Shown here piece after piece: positions 13,220-25,640 of a stretch of DNA of 64,000 bases. Position 1 is the stretch's first letter. Every line of letters starts with the position of its first letter. This DNA is from Limanda limanda (lineage: Eukaryota > Chordata > Actinopteri > Pleuronectiformes > Pleuronectidae). The notes below the pieces were generated by a model. It was not told the origin of the DNA. It saw only the letters and a list, made by a program, of their open reading frames with translations, and ran no database searches. Both the position numbers and the translations under genes were made by a program. The stretch is taken from assembly GCF_963576545.1 (NCBI RefSeq), contig NC_083647.1, forward strand, positions 7,109,007-7,173,006. Direction: 5' to 3'.

Positions 13220-13610
13220 TAGATAGATAGATAGATAGATAGATGGATAATTTATGAATCCCGAGGGAAATTTAGATCATCCAGTAGCTTATACACTTAA
13301 ACACCTCACTGACATACATACATAATCACATACGGAGAACATGTTTACAGATACAGGAATGGAATACAAAGATGTGATTGTGTCAGTGTCCAGTACGGAA
13401 GTGTTCTTGTGCTGCTGGAGTGGATGGAACAATAAATATATATATATATATAAAACAACAAAAATATATAGATATATAAATATATAAGAATATGTAGTGG
13501 TAAAGTCTGTGCATGGGGCTAGTATAGCCAGTAAAGGGATGGACAGTGGGTTGGTATATAATAATGAGATGAGATGAGAAGAGTTTTCTACTAATACTCA
13601 ACCTGGAGAA
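13220..13610 (-). repeat. LINE 3' tail with (TCTA)n microsatellite
   Basis: A (GATA)6-type run (about 13220-13245) is followed by 'TTTATGAATCCCGAGGGAAA', the reverse complement of the common LINE ending 'tttccctcgggatt...aataaa' plus a (TCTA)n tail. The next few hundred bases ('CCAGTAGCTTATACAC', 'GTGTTCTTGTGCTGCTGGAG') fit the 3' UTR upstream of such a tail. An AT dinucleotide run lies at 13434-13452. No reverse transcriptase sequence remains. Confidence 0.6.
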
Positions 13611-15049
13611 CTCAAATCAAAGTATGTAAGGTATCTAAATACCACATGGAACAGAAGGAGAGCAGCTGTCCTGAATGTTTCTGAATGTGATAAGTAAGCC
13701 AGAGCTCAGTCACAAGGGTAGGTCTGTGTAACTTCATGTCCAGAAGGTTTTCTTTGGGGAACAGTACCTTCCGTATCTATAGTTTCCACAACATAAACTG
13801 AAGATGAGTAATATGATGGCTTCCTAGCCAAGCCAAATGCCTCATCCATAATTATATACAGACGTGGCATACAGTCTCATGATCAAACACTGAAGGTGTA
13901 TGCAACAAGCCTAGAAGCTGGTAACAAATAGCCAGATGTCCCAATTAACAAAGTAGGTTGACGTAAATGCAATTCACTTGTAAATGGAATCTCAATTTAA
14001 GAAGACTGATCTTCACAGCACCTTGATTACAATCACTCATGTTTACGCACAGTGAAATTAAGCATCATTTAGCAACATCACGTCTAATTGGCTGACAAAC
14101 TGCCGTCATACCATCCATGAAAAGGGGCTTTAGCTCGACGTTAACTTCGCAGAACACAGCAACCTTTCCAATATCGACTACTCGTCCATACCTCTCTTCT
14201 GAGATCCAGGCAGACAGTTGACAGAATTTAAAAAGCTTCAGCTCTGCCCATTACCGTAGCCTTTATCTCAATAGTTTCTAAAACATCAGTCGATGACTAG
14301 GTCTCATCCCCTGGGGAGTCATAATTGTCCACTGTGGACCTCTGAAGCCTGGAGCAGATGCAACATGATTGCTTCTAGTGTAAAAGCCAATAATGTGCAC
14401 TTTATTATAACATAATGCCAGGTAGTTTATTGAGCATGGAAAACAATTACAGCACCATTTCCTGCTAGGTCGCCATATGCATGGAAAAGGCTTTGTATTC
14501 ACAGAAAGTGTGTCTATTTTTCAGTTAGTACAGCCCCTCGCTACTTTATATAGTCATTACTCTGTGTAAGCTCCTTTTTGCTTGAAGTACACTAATGGAA
14601 CATTTTAATGGTCTGAGTAAATCACAATCAAAATTCTTTAAAGTGTAGTGTTTGTTTGCTGCTGTATTTGCAGTGAATACAGAGTGAATTTGCCCGCTGC
14701 CAGGAACAGCACTGGAAAAAAGTAATATGAAAAAAATATGACACTGTCTACATGATTTAGATGCAGAATAAACAAGCATAAATATTATTTTATTCCACTC
14801 TGGACACTTAGGACAGACAGAGGAGACTGTGTTATGCCTTTCCATCAATTATTCATCAGTACATTGAAGTAAATAATCCTAAGTGACTTCTCTGAAGTGG
14901 GACTTGAAGAACATTACATTTGTGTGTCTGATGAGCCACTCTATAAATCTATTATTTATTTTTGCGTGGATGCCATGACCTGATCCGGGTACTGCAGAGA
15001 AATAAGCAGGATGAATGTGCTGCGCCTTCATGCCTCACCCGTTCCTACC
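13611..15049. other. No gene seen; AT-rich non-coding DNA
   Basis: No recognised gene or repeat. Frames are short and lack family resemblance. Confidence 0.5.
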
Positions 15050-15962
15050 TCACATTTGCTTTACAGTGATGCAGCAGTCTTCTCACAGCAAGAAGGGGTC
15101 TCACTGTGTGGAGATTGGCATTTTGTCCCTGTGTTTGCGTAGGTTTGCTCTGGCTACTGAGTTGATTGGAGACTCTAAGGCTACAACCACATTACTAGGT
15201 TTTGGTTTGAAAAACACATCAACTCTGCTACGGGTTACACCGGGCGTCCACACTACTCCGGAGTCTGAGCGCCACTAAAATGTAAAAGTTAGGAAACGGC
15301 GTTGGCTCTATTTCAGTTTGAAAACTCTTGGGCTGTGTTTTAGTATAGACTGGCAGAAGCGGAGTGGTTTGGAAGCAATGACGTGGACAACCACTTGCCG
15401 ATTCGCTCTTTCGTTCACGACAAAGCTTTGGCTTGAACCTTCTTCCTGAAGAAAACAAGTCTCAGCTAAACGTGTAGAACACAACATGAATACTCATGTA
15501 TAAGCATTGGTGACTCTGTTTACTTTGCTAACACCTGCTGTGCAGTTAAATTATGCATTTTACAATGTAACAACTGTTTACATGTGTAGTAGAGGAGCTA
15601 TCCTTTAGCAATCTTTGGCCATTCCATCGTCCAGCGGGGCCGCGCACGCTGTGTGTAGAGGACTGGGCACGTGATGCATGTTTTTCAGGCGTGTTAGTTT
15701 GGACAGAGATTCACACTGATGAAGAGCTACAACACTTATTTGGACGGAGATTGTTTTAATTTGAAAACGCAGTATTCATACAAGCATTTAGTTGTATGGA
15801 TGTAACCTACAGTGACTTTAGGAGTGAGTGTGAATGTCTCTGTATGTTGAGCCTGCAATATGCTAGGGACTTGTCCATGGTGTGACCGCCTCAGCTGGGA
15901 TTGGCTCCAGCTCCCCCAGCGACCATCAATGGATAAACGGTATAAATAATGGATAGATGGAC
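15050..15962 (+). repeat. tRNA-like SINE with RTE-type tail, split by a MITE
   Basis: The left part (about 15060-15177) has 'TCTCACAGCAAGAAGGGGTC' and 'GTGTTTGCGTAGGTTTGCTC', as in the 5' region of teleost tRNA-derived SINE-like repeats. The right part (about 15813-15962) resumes with 'AGGAGTGAGTGTGAATGTCT', 'CAGCTGGGATTGGCTCCAGC', 'GCGACCATCAATGGATAAAC' and an 'AATGGATAGATGGA' end. The two halves join in the expected order once the element at about 15175-15812 is removed. Naming the SINE family would need a repeat-library search. Confidence 0.65.
15175..15812. mobile_element. hAT-like MITE nested in the SINE
   Basis: About 635 bp with imperfect terminal inverted repeats: left CTAAGGCTACAACCA, right end reading CTGTAGGTTACATCCA when reversed. 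Both ends carry TTTGAAAA-type blocks ('GGTTTGAAAAACACATCAAC' left, 'AATTTGAAAACGCAGTATTC' right) seen in a common teleost MITE. The flanks show a degenerate 8-bp direct repeat (AGACTCTA at 15170-15177, TGACTTTA at 15813-15820), as expected for hAT insertion. The exact boundary is ambiguous by 2-3 bases. It has no coding capacity. Confidence 0.65.
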
Positions 15963-17084
15963 AACATTGATGCACTGAGTAAATCTTGGCTTCTGCTGTT
16001 ATGTCTGTTTTTATAACATTTATCTCTCATCGGCCGCCCAATATGTGACCAAGACCCCATTTTCAAATTGAATAACAAAATCAATACTTCAGTAAATCAA
16101 GAGATATTGCTCGGCATATCAGGTGATTACATCTTTCATGCAGTAGGGCTGGTCTCGGGACAGCATTGTATGGCCTCTCACAGGCTTCAGAGAAGCACTT
16201 GTTATCATGGTTGCATCTCAAAAAAACCTTAACTGTGTTGACATTCTCCATTAGTCTTCCTCAGATAATGTGATTTGCCATTTTGTTCTTCTGGAAGACC
16301 AAATACTTAGGAGTTAAAAGCAGCGCATTTCATCTTTTTATTTATTTATATCTTTCCACAGTATTCAGTAATAGCAGTGAAAGTATAACCCAGAGAAAAA
16401 GAAAGTCTCACTGCCCGATCGCTTGTAAAGCAAAAGTGGCATGAGAGCAACAAAACAGATTCAGCATGAAATTGTGACAAGTGCAAAAAATTGCAGTAAT
16501 GTCATGTTTGATCAGTGTGAGACATTCCTTTGAAGTTACTGTTGAACTTTTTTAGGGCCTTACTTTTCTGCATCACTTGAATGATGTTTACTGGCAAATG
16601 TTTCTGTCAGATCCAATGGAGGTACAAAGGAGTAGAAATAAGAGGATATTGTCAAAGAGGGTTTTCCGTTAGCTGGACTCAAACCATCTGAGTCTTTTCC
16701 ATCACATCTTTTTAACTGTGGCAGTGAAGGCAGGAGTGGCTCTCTAAATTAATGCATCAGAGACCACAGATGGATTTCAAATTAACGGCAGTTTAGTCTG
16801 CTCTTTAGTGTGTCATATTTCAGTGACACCGTGGCCTCGGGTCTTTTGAAACTCACGCTGACCTGTTTCATTTATAGATGACCCGAACTGTTTTCCGATT
16901 CAGCGAGCAGAACTACTGGATAAAATTATCATCCAAAATGCCAACCCCTGAGTACTAGAGGATGAAATTGAGACTTTGCACGTCTTACATTTAAACCAAG
17001 CCTCATCAGACAATGGAATTAATAAAGAAAAAAAGGCATGGAATTGAGGCCTGGTAGCCACTTTCTATTATCTCTCCTTATCAT
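15963..17084. other. No gene seen
   Basis: AT-rich sequence with no recognised coding frame or repeat end. Confidence 0.5.
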
Positions 17085-17360
17085 TCTGAATTTGTATTGC
17101 ACTTTTCATACAATGTAACACAAACTGTTTTACAGAATGAAAGCAATAAAAACAATACCCCCTTCCTCATCCCTGCATAGCACAAAGCCAAACAATAATA
17201 ACAGCTACTGAGGAAACACTATCATAAATCTCATACATTTGCAATGAGGAAGCACCAAAGGCAGGTAAACAAAGATGAAGATAAAATACCAAAAGAGATG
17301 AGAAATATATTAAAAGAGATGAGAAAAAGATAAAGATAAAGTAATAAAATGCTGGAAGAG
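17085..17360 (-). repeat. Interspersed repeat remnant with GATAAAGAT low complexity
   Basis: 'TTGTATTGCACTTTTCATAC' and 'CTGTTTTACAGAATGAAAGC' match a teleost interspersed repeat I recognise only in outline. It ends in purine-rich 'GATGAGAAA' and 'GATAAAGATAAAG' runs (17277-17340). Orientation and family are uncertain. Confidence 0.4.
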
Positions 17361-17899
17361 AGAGGATGTTTTGAAGGAAATAAAACCATAGATTAAAAAG
17401 TAGACTCTGAAACTTAATAATGACATTTTAATATTTTACTTACAGACCAACACAGATGCCGACACAATGCCTGTGCTGCATTTTCATGTACGCAGCTCAG
17501 AAGCCTGTAAATTCAACCACCAACAAGAAAACATCCCTGCCCAACATGATAAGCATGGTCAGTCCAAAAGAGCCAGACTCACATCAGTACAATTAGTCAA
17601 AGTTTGGCCAAAAAGTTGTTTGGTTTGTAGCTCACGTTTTGTCACACAACGCAAAATCCTGCAAGCAAACCCCGGATGAGATGTAGGAGTGTCGTCTCTG
17701 TAACATGTCTACAACACCTGTGCATTGAAATGTCAGAAACTGTGACTCTCCCACAGTGGGTGGGACTGTTAAATGTCTTGTGTGAACCATTCTGTAGGAC
17801 ACATCCATACTGTTAGATTTTAGTTTGACCTGAAGTGCACAGTACTCAAGCCACACGAATTGAGAAATTTGCAACATGGATAATCAATTGCCACTGTTC
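17361..17899. other. No gene seen
   Basis: No recognised gene or repeat. Frames are short. Confidence 0.45.
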
Positions 17900-18085
17900 T
17901 TGACCCTGTTGTATTTGCCAACAACTATTGTAATACGACATTTTACCTTTCGCTATTACTGCTTCAAACGTTGCTGCTTAAAACTTATACAGAACCAAAA
18001 CGCTTGTGTGGAGAAAGATTGTTTTGGTTTGAAAACACTGTTTGCAATGAAAACACGGTGGTATGGATGTAGATTAAGACATTTA
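17900..18085. repeat. Fragment related to the 15.2-15.8 kb MITE
   Basis: 'GATTGTTTTGGTTTGAAAAC' followed by 'GGTGGTATGGATGTAGATTA' parallels the right end of the hAT-like MITE at 15.2-15.8 kb ('GATTGTTTTAATTTGAAAAC', 'TTGTATGGATGTAACCTA'). Only the right end can be aligned by eye. Confidence 0.5.
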
Positions 18086-18889
18086 AAGACCGTGTAAAGC
18101 AATTAAACACATATTTTCGATCGATTTGTCATCAACCACCCAGTCAAATATGATTGGTTGAAAAAAGAAAATGCAATGTATATGAAAATAGATTAAATAA
18201 TCCTGGGAAAATGTGCAGTATTGCCTCCATGAAGGCGCCAGTGTGTCGCGCTAGCTCTGCCGCCTTCGATCGGCGGAGCAAAGCTTGATTTTCATTTCGG
18301 CATTTCGGGGGGGGGGGGTAGTGCTAATGAGGGCCGAACTTCATCATGCATGAGGACCAAGGAAATGTAGGACGTGCAGTCCAGTCCCCTTCTCAGACTC
18401 AGGAAAAATTGAAAACTGAAAATTCAGGAACCAAGGAATGCTATAAAACGGTCAAACTTCACAATTCACCAGGACATACTTCCCATTCTATTCACGGTAA
18501 TCACCCACTGACTGTATGTTAAGAGACAAACGACTGACTTTGCTTTTAACAGCCTCTAAGTAGAGCTGATGTGTAACTTGTGCAGCAAAGGGATCGTTGG
18601 CAACTGAACACAGATTTCTGCAGAGATGGGTGTGAACTTGCTCTTGCAAGCGGTACTGCTTTTGAACTCATAGATAGCAAGCGAGACGTATGTTCCATTT
18701 GAATGCATCCGTGCTAGAGAAGTATCTCAGTGACAGGTTGAATGTGGGAGTGTGTGGCGGTGGGCGGCTTGGGCACAAGCTTTGCAACAGAGGCAACACT
18801 GCCTGGGACTTTAGATCGACAAGCATTTCTGATTCCCAAGAGAGACGTCAGCTTGGACAATGGATCTGTCATCCTCAGTGTGAATTGAA
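18086..18889. other. No gene seen
   Basis: Contains a run of 12 G (18307-18318). Nothing else is recognised. Confidence 0.45.
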
Positions 18890-19030
18890 TTGAATGAGAT
18901 TTCACAGTAGTGGGCTAGAATTGGGTTCCAGGGATGCTTGAGCTAGGCCCATGCACCAGACAAATCTTTGCCGGGTATTGAATCCGGGCTTCTGCGACCG
19001 TGGGCAAGAATATTTGTGCTGCTGTACACA
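18890..19030 (-). repeat. Possible tRNA-derived SINE fragment
   Basis: On the minus strand, 'CACGGTCGCAGAAGCCCGGA' followed by 'TTCAATACCCGGCAAAG' resembles a tRNA T-arm/B-box region, followed by the unrelated 'GTGCATGGGCCTAGCTCAAG'. A GAATTGAATTGAATG end lies beside it (18879-18895). No intact cloverleaf could be folded by eye, so this is not a functional tRNA call. Confidence 0.35.
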
Positions 19031-19759
19031 TTCATCACCTGTATTGACAGGTAAAGACAGACATAATATTGTTTTATAGTTTTAAAGGATGGACTATGAT
19101 TACAAAAACACAGGAGGATTGTACCGGTCAAAAAAATGAGGAATTTATAGTACTTCAGGAGTGATGGAGGGCGGTAATATGATAAATAGGAGGTTGCTGT
19201 ACATTATACACCTTCAGTTATATGTATATTGGTCACTTAAAGCCTGTAGCTCTGCTTCAAGCTTCTCCATGTTGTCCAGCTTTTTTGTTTGACCAAAGAT
19301 AATGTGTTGATGCATCTGCACATTTTTCATTCATTTTTTAATGTAATTCTGTATGGGGAATCTCAAGAACTGTTCCCCTTACTTGTATCACACTTGAAAT
19401 GTGTATGTTTAAGGACCCCGAGGAAGGGAAGTGTTGAATTGGTGCATTTCTGGGACTAAATTCAATATCTTTACATTTTGAATGTACAGTGGACCAGCAC
19501 TCTGTAGCAGCACAGTGACGTTTTTGTTAGTGACAACAGCGTGTTCACAGCGGGTCTGACTGATTCTCCAGTTTGGAGCGTCACCAATCTTTAAATAAAC
19601 AGGGTAACAGCTCTTTGTGCAGCAGCGGTGGCTGAATTACTGCAGGTCACTTTTACAGTTTCTGAAAGAAAAGCTGCAACGAGGGTTTCAACAGACCATA
19701 AGTCCTATTCCATTAAAGCAGACTCAGAACGGGCCCTGGCAAGCAGTCACTACAGTGAG
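19031..19759. other. No gene seen
   Basis: No recognised gene or repeat. Confidence 0.45.
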
Positions 19760-20070
19760 CGATATAGGGGTGCACTCAGAGAAGGAGTGCACAGTGGTTA
19801 GCACATCAAGAAGTTTATGTGTTAGAACCTGACGTCAACTTTTCCCCATCTTCATGGTTTTTCTCTTGTTAATCCAGATTCCTCCAACAGTCCATGTCGC
19901 TGAGGTAATTGGAGACTCAATCCCCCTGTATAAGAATGTGAGTGTTAATGGTTGTGTGTCTCTGTCGGCCCTGTGATGGACAGACGATCTGATCAGATTG
20001 TACCCTGCCCCTCGTCCGATAGTCATAGTCACTGTCTCTTTCCAGGTTGGGTGGGACAATCGTGATGGAA
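19760..20070 (+). repeat. tRNA-like SINE with RTE-type body, diverged
   Basis: 'GTGCACAGTGGTTAGCAC' (A-box-like) lies near 19787-19804. It is followed at a distance by 'CCTCCAACAGTCCATGTCGC', 'TAATTGGAGACTCAATCCCC', 'AATGTGAGTGTTAATGGTTG', 'TCTGTCGGCCCTGTGATGGA' and 'TACCCTGCCCCTCG'. These keep the order seen in the family at 15.0-16.0 kb and, reversed, at 12.4 kb. The copy is old and lacks the terminal ATGG repeats. Confidence 0.6.
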
Positions 20071-20994
20071 AATGAAAGCTAAGAAACCCGAAGTACAAAC
20101 ACACATCTGTGTTCTACTGTTTTAAGAAGTTCCTGCATTCCCTCAATGAAAGGCACAAAGTTCAGGCCTATTCAAAAGGTGAAAGGGTTGTTACCAAAAC
20201 AGATTCTGTGAATTTTGTGTTCAGGATAAGAAAAGGCACCTTTCAGTAAAACCTCTGATTGCAACTTTCCAATACGCTGATAAATCCAGCTTTCATTTAG
20301 CCCCTGACATTTAGATTAAAAGTCAAAAGTTTACTGGAGTGGTGAACGGAGAATTGCTGAGACCAGTGATAAACGTAAGGTTTTTATTTCACTAGATTTA
20401 ACACCCTGAATTTTCCATCTGCTCTGTTAGCACAATTGGAGCGGTGAAACATCACAACAGCTCCACAAGCAGCAGTGTTAAATCTTGTCTTAAATTATTT
20501 CCAGAGAACTAAAATAGAGTAGATACAATAACTCTGAGTGGCATATTCCACAATTCTCTAATGCTTGTCATGCCCCCAACCATTCATCCGCTGCTCTCTT
20601 CCTTTTCTTCTCCTCCACGTCTGTGTATCTCTAGCAAAGCTGCTTTTAATCAAAGGAGACAGGTTAATAGTCAGTGGCCTGTGGTAACAGTAATAGCTTC
20701 ACATACATGAAGAGCCATTGTAATGACTACATCTTCATGCCTATTAGGTTTAGACATTTTGCTAATAACCTTCCACTCCGGGCTGCCTGATCCTTTGTGC
20801 TTGAAGCTTTAAGGGACTGGATCCAAAAAAAGGATATCAACACTCAGGGACAACTTCTTAAAATAAATGAAGTCAGGTTTAGTTAAATGAGGTACTTGTT
20901 CTCCATTCATAGTATGAATAGAGGTGAATCAAATTTGGTTCAAGCATAATTAAACCTGCTTTCAAATGTGCACTGAACTCTGGACATTTTTCAG
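20071..20994. other. No gene seen
   Basis: AT-rich sequence with no recognised gene or repeat. Confidence 0.45.
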
Positions 20995-21075
20995 AGGGAC
21001 TTCTGGGACGGATCCATGAGGGCACTGGTCCCAGCTGAAATCTAAGTGGTCCCAGAAGAGCCCTGTGCTGTAGGC
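20995..21075. repeat. Short fragment related to the 24.9 kb hAT-like element
   Basis: 'GGCACTGGTCCCAGCTGAAA' and the following 'TCTAAGTGGTCCC' match the left end of the element at 24904-25640 ('GGCACTGGTCCAAGCTGAAA', 'TCTGATGGGCCCC'). No ends are preserved. Confidence 0.55.
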
Positions 21076-23359
21076 AGCTACCGGAAAAAAATATGAACCA
21101 GTGTTAAGCATTTTTATTTTTAAGCTTTTTTGAGGTACTCAATATACTTAAAACAGCACCCATTTTCAAAGCTAGCTAACGGTACAGAACAAATGACATA
21201 TATGTTTTCATTTAGATCTAGAAAAATCCTGCATCCGCATGTGAAATTGTAAACATCTGGGTCGGTTGCTAATGACATTATTTGGCACGGTTCCTGCCAG
21301 CGCCGGAGGTAAAATATCCAAGCTATATTGTGAGAATAGATGAAGAAACGATGCATGTTGATGAAGCTTCTTGCAAGTGAAAGACACAAAACTAGAAAAT
21401 AAAAAAAATAACTCTGGAGGAAACAGAGGTGCCATACATGTAGAAGATAAATTAAGATGTCAACTTGGAAAGACAATGAGATTCGAGAGCTTTCGGTGAT
21501 ACCGACTGATGCCGGATAATGAAAACATGTGTTTTCAGCAGTGAAAATTATGCTTCATGTTCTCGCCTGAATGTTGCAGACATTTTCCTGTTGTGAAGGC
21601 ACCTGACCAGAACAATCTCCCTCTGGGTTCTTCATTTTCCAATTTTCCAGACATTTTCCGGATTCCGTGTATGAAATAAGCTACTTCAGACTGTCTCAAA
21701 GAGATGATATGCATTTGATTAAAATGTGAGACACATTTCCTTTCTTTTTCATTTTGGGATCCAGATGGTCAGGGAGGAAAATGTATTAGTTTCTGTTCCC
21801 TCTCTCTTTGCTGTTCAGGTACACTGTACATATGTTTGGATTTTACTCTGACACATCTCTGACTGCTATCATTAATTCATATATTTTTCTAATCTTTTTT
21901 TGCACAGAATATATTTCAAAATACCATCTGTATGTACCCATACTTTATTCCATTAAATGTCTGCCGTCTTTAGTGAGTTGCCAAGGCTACACAGTCTGTT
22001 CTTTCATGTGGAACAGTGAAACATCCCCTCAGAAAAACACTTTTATAGCCTTTATGAATTTATGAAATTACATTAACTTCTGCCACACAACTTACATGAG
22101 GACCACAGGAGTGAAGTCTAATTTTCAGATCACAAGGACCAGAACAGGCACTAGGCCTATATAAAGACAAATGACCCAGTATATTTAATCCACTTTATTG
22201 CACATCAGCTCTAACTATGACAGAGGAGGGTTGCTGCTGCAGTTGTGCAGACGTTGCAGTTAGAAATGTTTCCTGTCAGTAGGCGACTTGCAAATCAGGA
22301 CTGGTGGATATCGGGAGAACACGGAAATCTTTGTCTCACGTATTCATTGTATTGTCAACTACATTATTTAATCATAATGCTTTACATCTTTTGTAATGCC
22401 TGTTGAAAGCTGATAAATTGCAATTTTTAAGAATGTCTCAAGAATTAATGCAGATACCTACAAAAACATCTGTAGCGTGAGAAAGCTGTTGCAGATCTCG
22501 AGTAAAATATGTGGACAATTAACAGTGAGTGAGTGAGTGAGCGTGTTGATACAACATTTGATGAACTCAAAAAAAAAAGGAGAGATACCATATATGTAGA
22601 AGACGCCAATTGATGATGTTAACTGGATAGGCAACGAGATTTGATCACGACAAAGATCTGGACTTGTGAATCAAAGAGTATCTTGAGGAGGGTGATCTTT
22701 ATTTCTTTACTGTATTGTAACAAATATTTCCTTTTATCTATATATATTCTGCTGTGAACTGTACAGTATGTGGAAAAACTGTGCGAGACATCGAATCGCA
22801 ACAATGAAAAGCAAGCAGTTCTGCAGAGGTGTGGCCGGGCTCTCATGCTGCAGTGGGGCCATGCAATTTCAATTCCATGCTATTCTGGCCTTCAGTTTAT
22901 CAGAAATCAATAATAATGAATCAGTGCTTATCATGCTCAGTAGTATTACATGTTGTATTGTGTATGTACTTTGCCACATCACCGGTTGTATCAGCCTGAA
23001 AACATCAGATATCAGTGCTGTATACTGGTATTTTATAGAACAGCATATCACAGACAGTGCCGGCTTGTGTTGCTCTAGCGCGGGTCGCACCAGTAAAAAA
23101 AAAAATTGTTTGCCAAACACACCGAACCCTTGGTGGGGTCATTCATGAAATCATAAAGCGTGAAGGGAAAAGGTCTTGCTGGGCTGGTGATGGAGGGCTC
23201 TGCTTGTGCTGGGAGGATCGGAGCAGGAGGGGAGGGGAGGGGAAGGGGGGGGTGTGGCATATGCGGTGAGGGTGAGGCGAGCTGAGTGGTGTCTGATTCA
23301 TCTTTAGCTCAAGCTGCCACTGCTGTCTGTTGTCCAGTCACAGAGTTGAAAGGAGATTC
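21076..23359. other. No gene seen; contains a dispersed 60-bp direct repeat
   Basis: About 60 bases at 21424-21482 and 22578-22642 are similar in order: 'GAGGTGCCATACATGTAGAA' and 'GAGATACCATATATGTAGAA', each followed by GATGT(C/T)AACT and 'CAA(T/C)GAGATT'. This is either a local duplication or two pieces of an unnamed interspersed repeat. A short GAGT run lies near 22528-22541. No coding frames resemble known proteins. Confidence 0.45.
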
Positions 23360-23615
23360 AATCAGGTTCAACTGGATTTTATTGTGCAGTACTCTGTGGC
23401 TGCAATTTCATCATCCTACATGTGCAGTCCACTTACACTGCATATATTCTGTTTACATTGTATGTATTAAATCAAATTTTTTGTAGTTCCTTGTGTTTAT
23501 ATCGTATCTTTGCTTATATATTATTTTTACTGACGTGTACATTTTCCCTTTCCCCTTTGCTGCTGTCACTGCAAATTTCCCTATAGCAGGACTAATAAAG
23601 AATAATCAGACTGCG
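23360..23615 (+). repeat. LINE 3' tail remnant (Rex1/L2-like)
   Basis: Ends with 'GTCACTGCAAATTTCCCTAT', then 'AGCAGGACTAATAAAGAATA'. This is the arrangement of a well-known teleost LINE 3' end ('ctgcaaatttcccc...gggactaataaagg'). The upstream 200 bases are AT-rich 3' UTR-like sequence without coding blocks. Confidence 0.6.
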
Positions 23616-24903
23616 GAGACACGCTCACATGCATAACAAATAATGTCATTCATTTTATTGTACTGTATTATATTGTGCATTGATTTGTATCGTACTATAA
23701 TAATATTATATTGCCGGATCACGTTGAATCATATTACAGTATTATATCACATTTTATGTTATTATAGAGTTGTACATTTGTCAGCTCAACCCCTCCCCCA
23801 AACAAGCTGTCACGCTTCGGATCCCTCCTTATACCGAAGCAATGTACATGGAGATTTATGTAATATCTGAACACTAAAGTGTGAAGGGTGCTATGTTTGG
23901 AGTGTATGGAATGGATTTCACATTTATCTGCTCTGTAATATGTATAATACTTACACTGTTTATAAAGGTGGACGGTGCATCTCCACTTCCTCCCACTATC
24001 AAGATTCAGCCAAAATATCCTGGATACGAGTGCTGCCAGTCACAGCTGTCAATCACAACGTTTCACCCTGTTTTTAAAGGCTTATGTAACTAATTAAAGC
24101 AGGAGAAACAGTCTATGGTGTAATCATTGGCAGGTCCAGGTAACTAGCTTAACACCTAGAGTGGTCCAAAGCCAACTAGGTTATTTCTGGGGTCGCAGGT
24201 AACATGTCCCTGTTTATGGCTCGCACATTCTGTCCCCAGTGTATGGAAGACAGTCCTGAAGACATTTGACTTTTTGGATTCAGGGAAGGTTACAACTCAG
24301 TGACTCAGGCCAATGCTCCATTTTGAAAATGTGCTGTTCGACAGGTTGAACATCTAAGCTGCCAAACAGACAGATATGGCGAAATAAATAACATGACAAT
24401 ATGAATTAAGTTATGCTTATAATAATAACTCATTCTGCAGGAAAAAAAACTCTACTGTCTGAGTTCTGGTGTTTTCCAAACTGACGATCAACTGCTGAGG
24501 ATTGTAACTTTCACTTCCAGGCTGTCAACACAATATCATGTACATATGTGGCCATCAAGTGCATCATTAAAATCCATTTGCAGGGAGCCATTGGAAATGG
24601 TTTTTAAAATGCGTCATCTGGAAACCTTAAAAAGCCAGATGGAGATGCTTTTTTAGCCAACTCGTGATCAAATTTGCTAGACAACTGTCACGACAGAAAA
24701 AAATGTCGACAGTCACTGGCTGGAATTTCAGCAGCCTGCCATCATCAGCCTCTTTGTGAAATCGAGCACTTGTTGTGCCAAACATTACTGCTAATTTCTA
24801 TGGCAGATTTCTATAACTGTCTGTGTATATGAGCTGCGGTAAAACCTCAGAGGAGAAACATAAAGGTGGTGTCGAATCTGAAGGCTGTTTAATGCTTACA
24901 CAC
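23616..24903. other. No gene seen
   Basis: AT-rich sequence with no recognised gene or repeat. Confidence 0.45.
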
Positions 24904-25640
24904 AGGGGGGGATCAAGGGGCAGGGCAAAGGGGGGGCACTGGTCCAAGCTGAAATCTGATGGGCCCCTGAAATGCCCCAGTCCCGTCAGTAGTCTTTAAA
25001 AATGATACCTATCAATGGCATCTTTCTGTTTCTTGCTTCTCTTCTCACCGAACTTACAACTCAACCCTATTATATTTAGTTTGACCCTTTTCTAATGAAT
25101 CTAAGTATTCTGTTCTGCTTCTTTAAATAATTGTACATAGTGTAAATAGTTCTAGTAACGAGACCTCATATCTGTTGGGGTGAGCAGCCATTTTTTTTGT
25201 AAACACTGTTTTCCTCGAGTTCAGGCAGTAAAGATCACCTGTATCGTCTTTGCGTTTTCTTCTAGGTAGTTTAGTTGGGATTAGTTACAGATTGTATTCG
25301 GTTGTTGTCTTGGCTGTACCCCACCAGACAATACTTTAGTTGTCAAATCAATGCTTTTTACTGGACTGCAAATTGTCGTGGCACTTGACATCCTTGGGAG
25401 TGGGAAAAAAGAGACGCAATTTATATGTTATGCTCAGGTTTTCCCTTGGTCGGACCCGGGCATAACAATATTCAATAATGTGTGGCTTTGCTCAAAAGCT
25501 GTAGCTAAAAGTCATCAAGGAACACATATTTTATCGAATCAGGAATTGTGCACAGATGTAATATATATATACATATAATTGGCCCTTCTGTGTAAATTGT
25601 GGCCCTGTTAACAATTAACAAAAATCCTTGATCCACCTCT
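24904..25640. mobile_element. Non-autonomous DNA element, hAT-like ends
   Basis: The left end AGGGGGGGATCAAGG (24904-24918) and right end CCTTGATCCACCTCT (25626-25640) are inverted and match at 13 of 15 positions. The 737-bp body has no long frame. Its left region is shared with the fragment at 21.0 kb. I could not find a clear 8-bp target duplication, so the superfamily is a guess from the terminal sequence. Confidence 0.5.

Noticed and set aside
18955..19025. Functional tRNA gene
   Set aside because: A T-arm-like block is visible but no full cloverleaf with acceptor stem could be folded; a SINE remnant is more likely.
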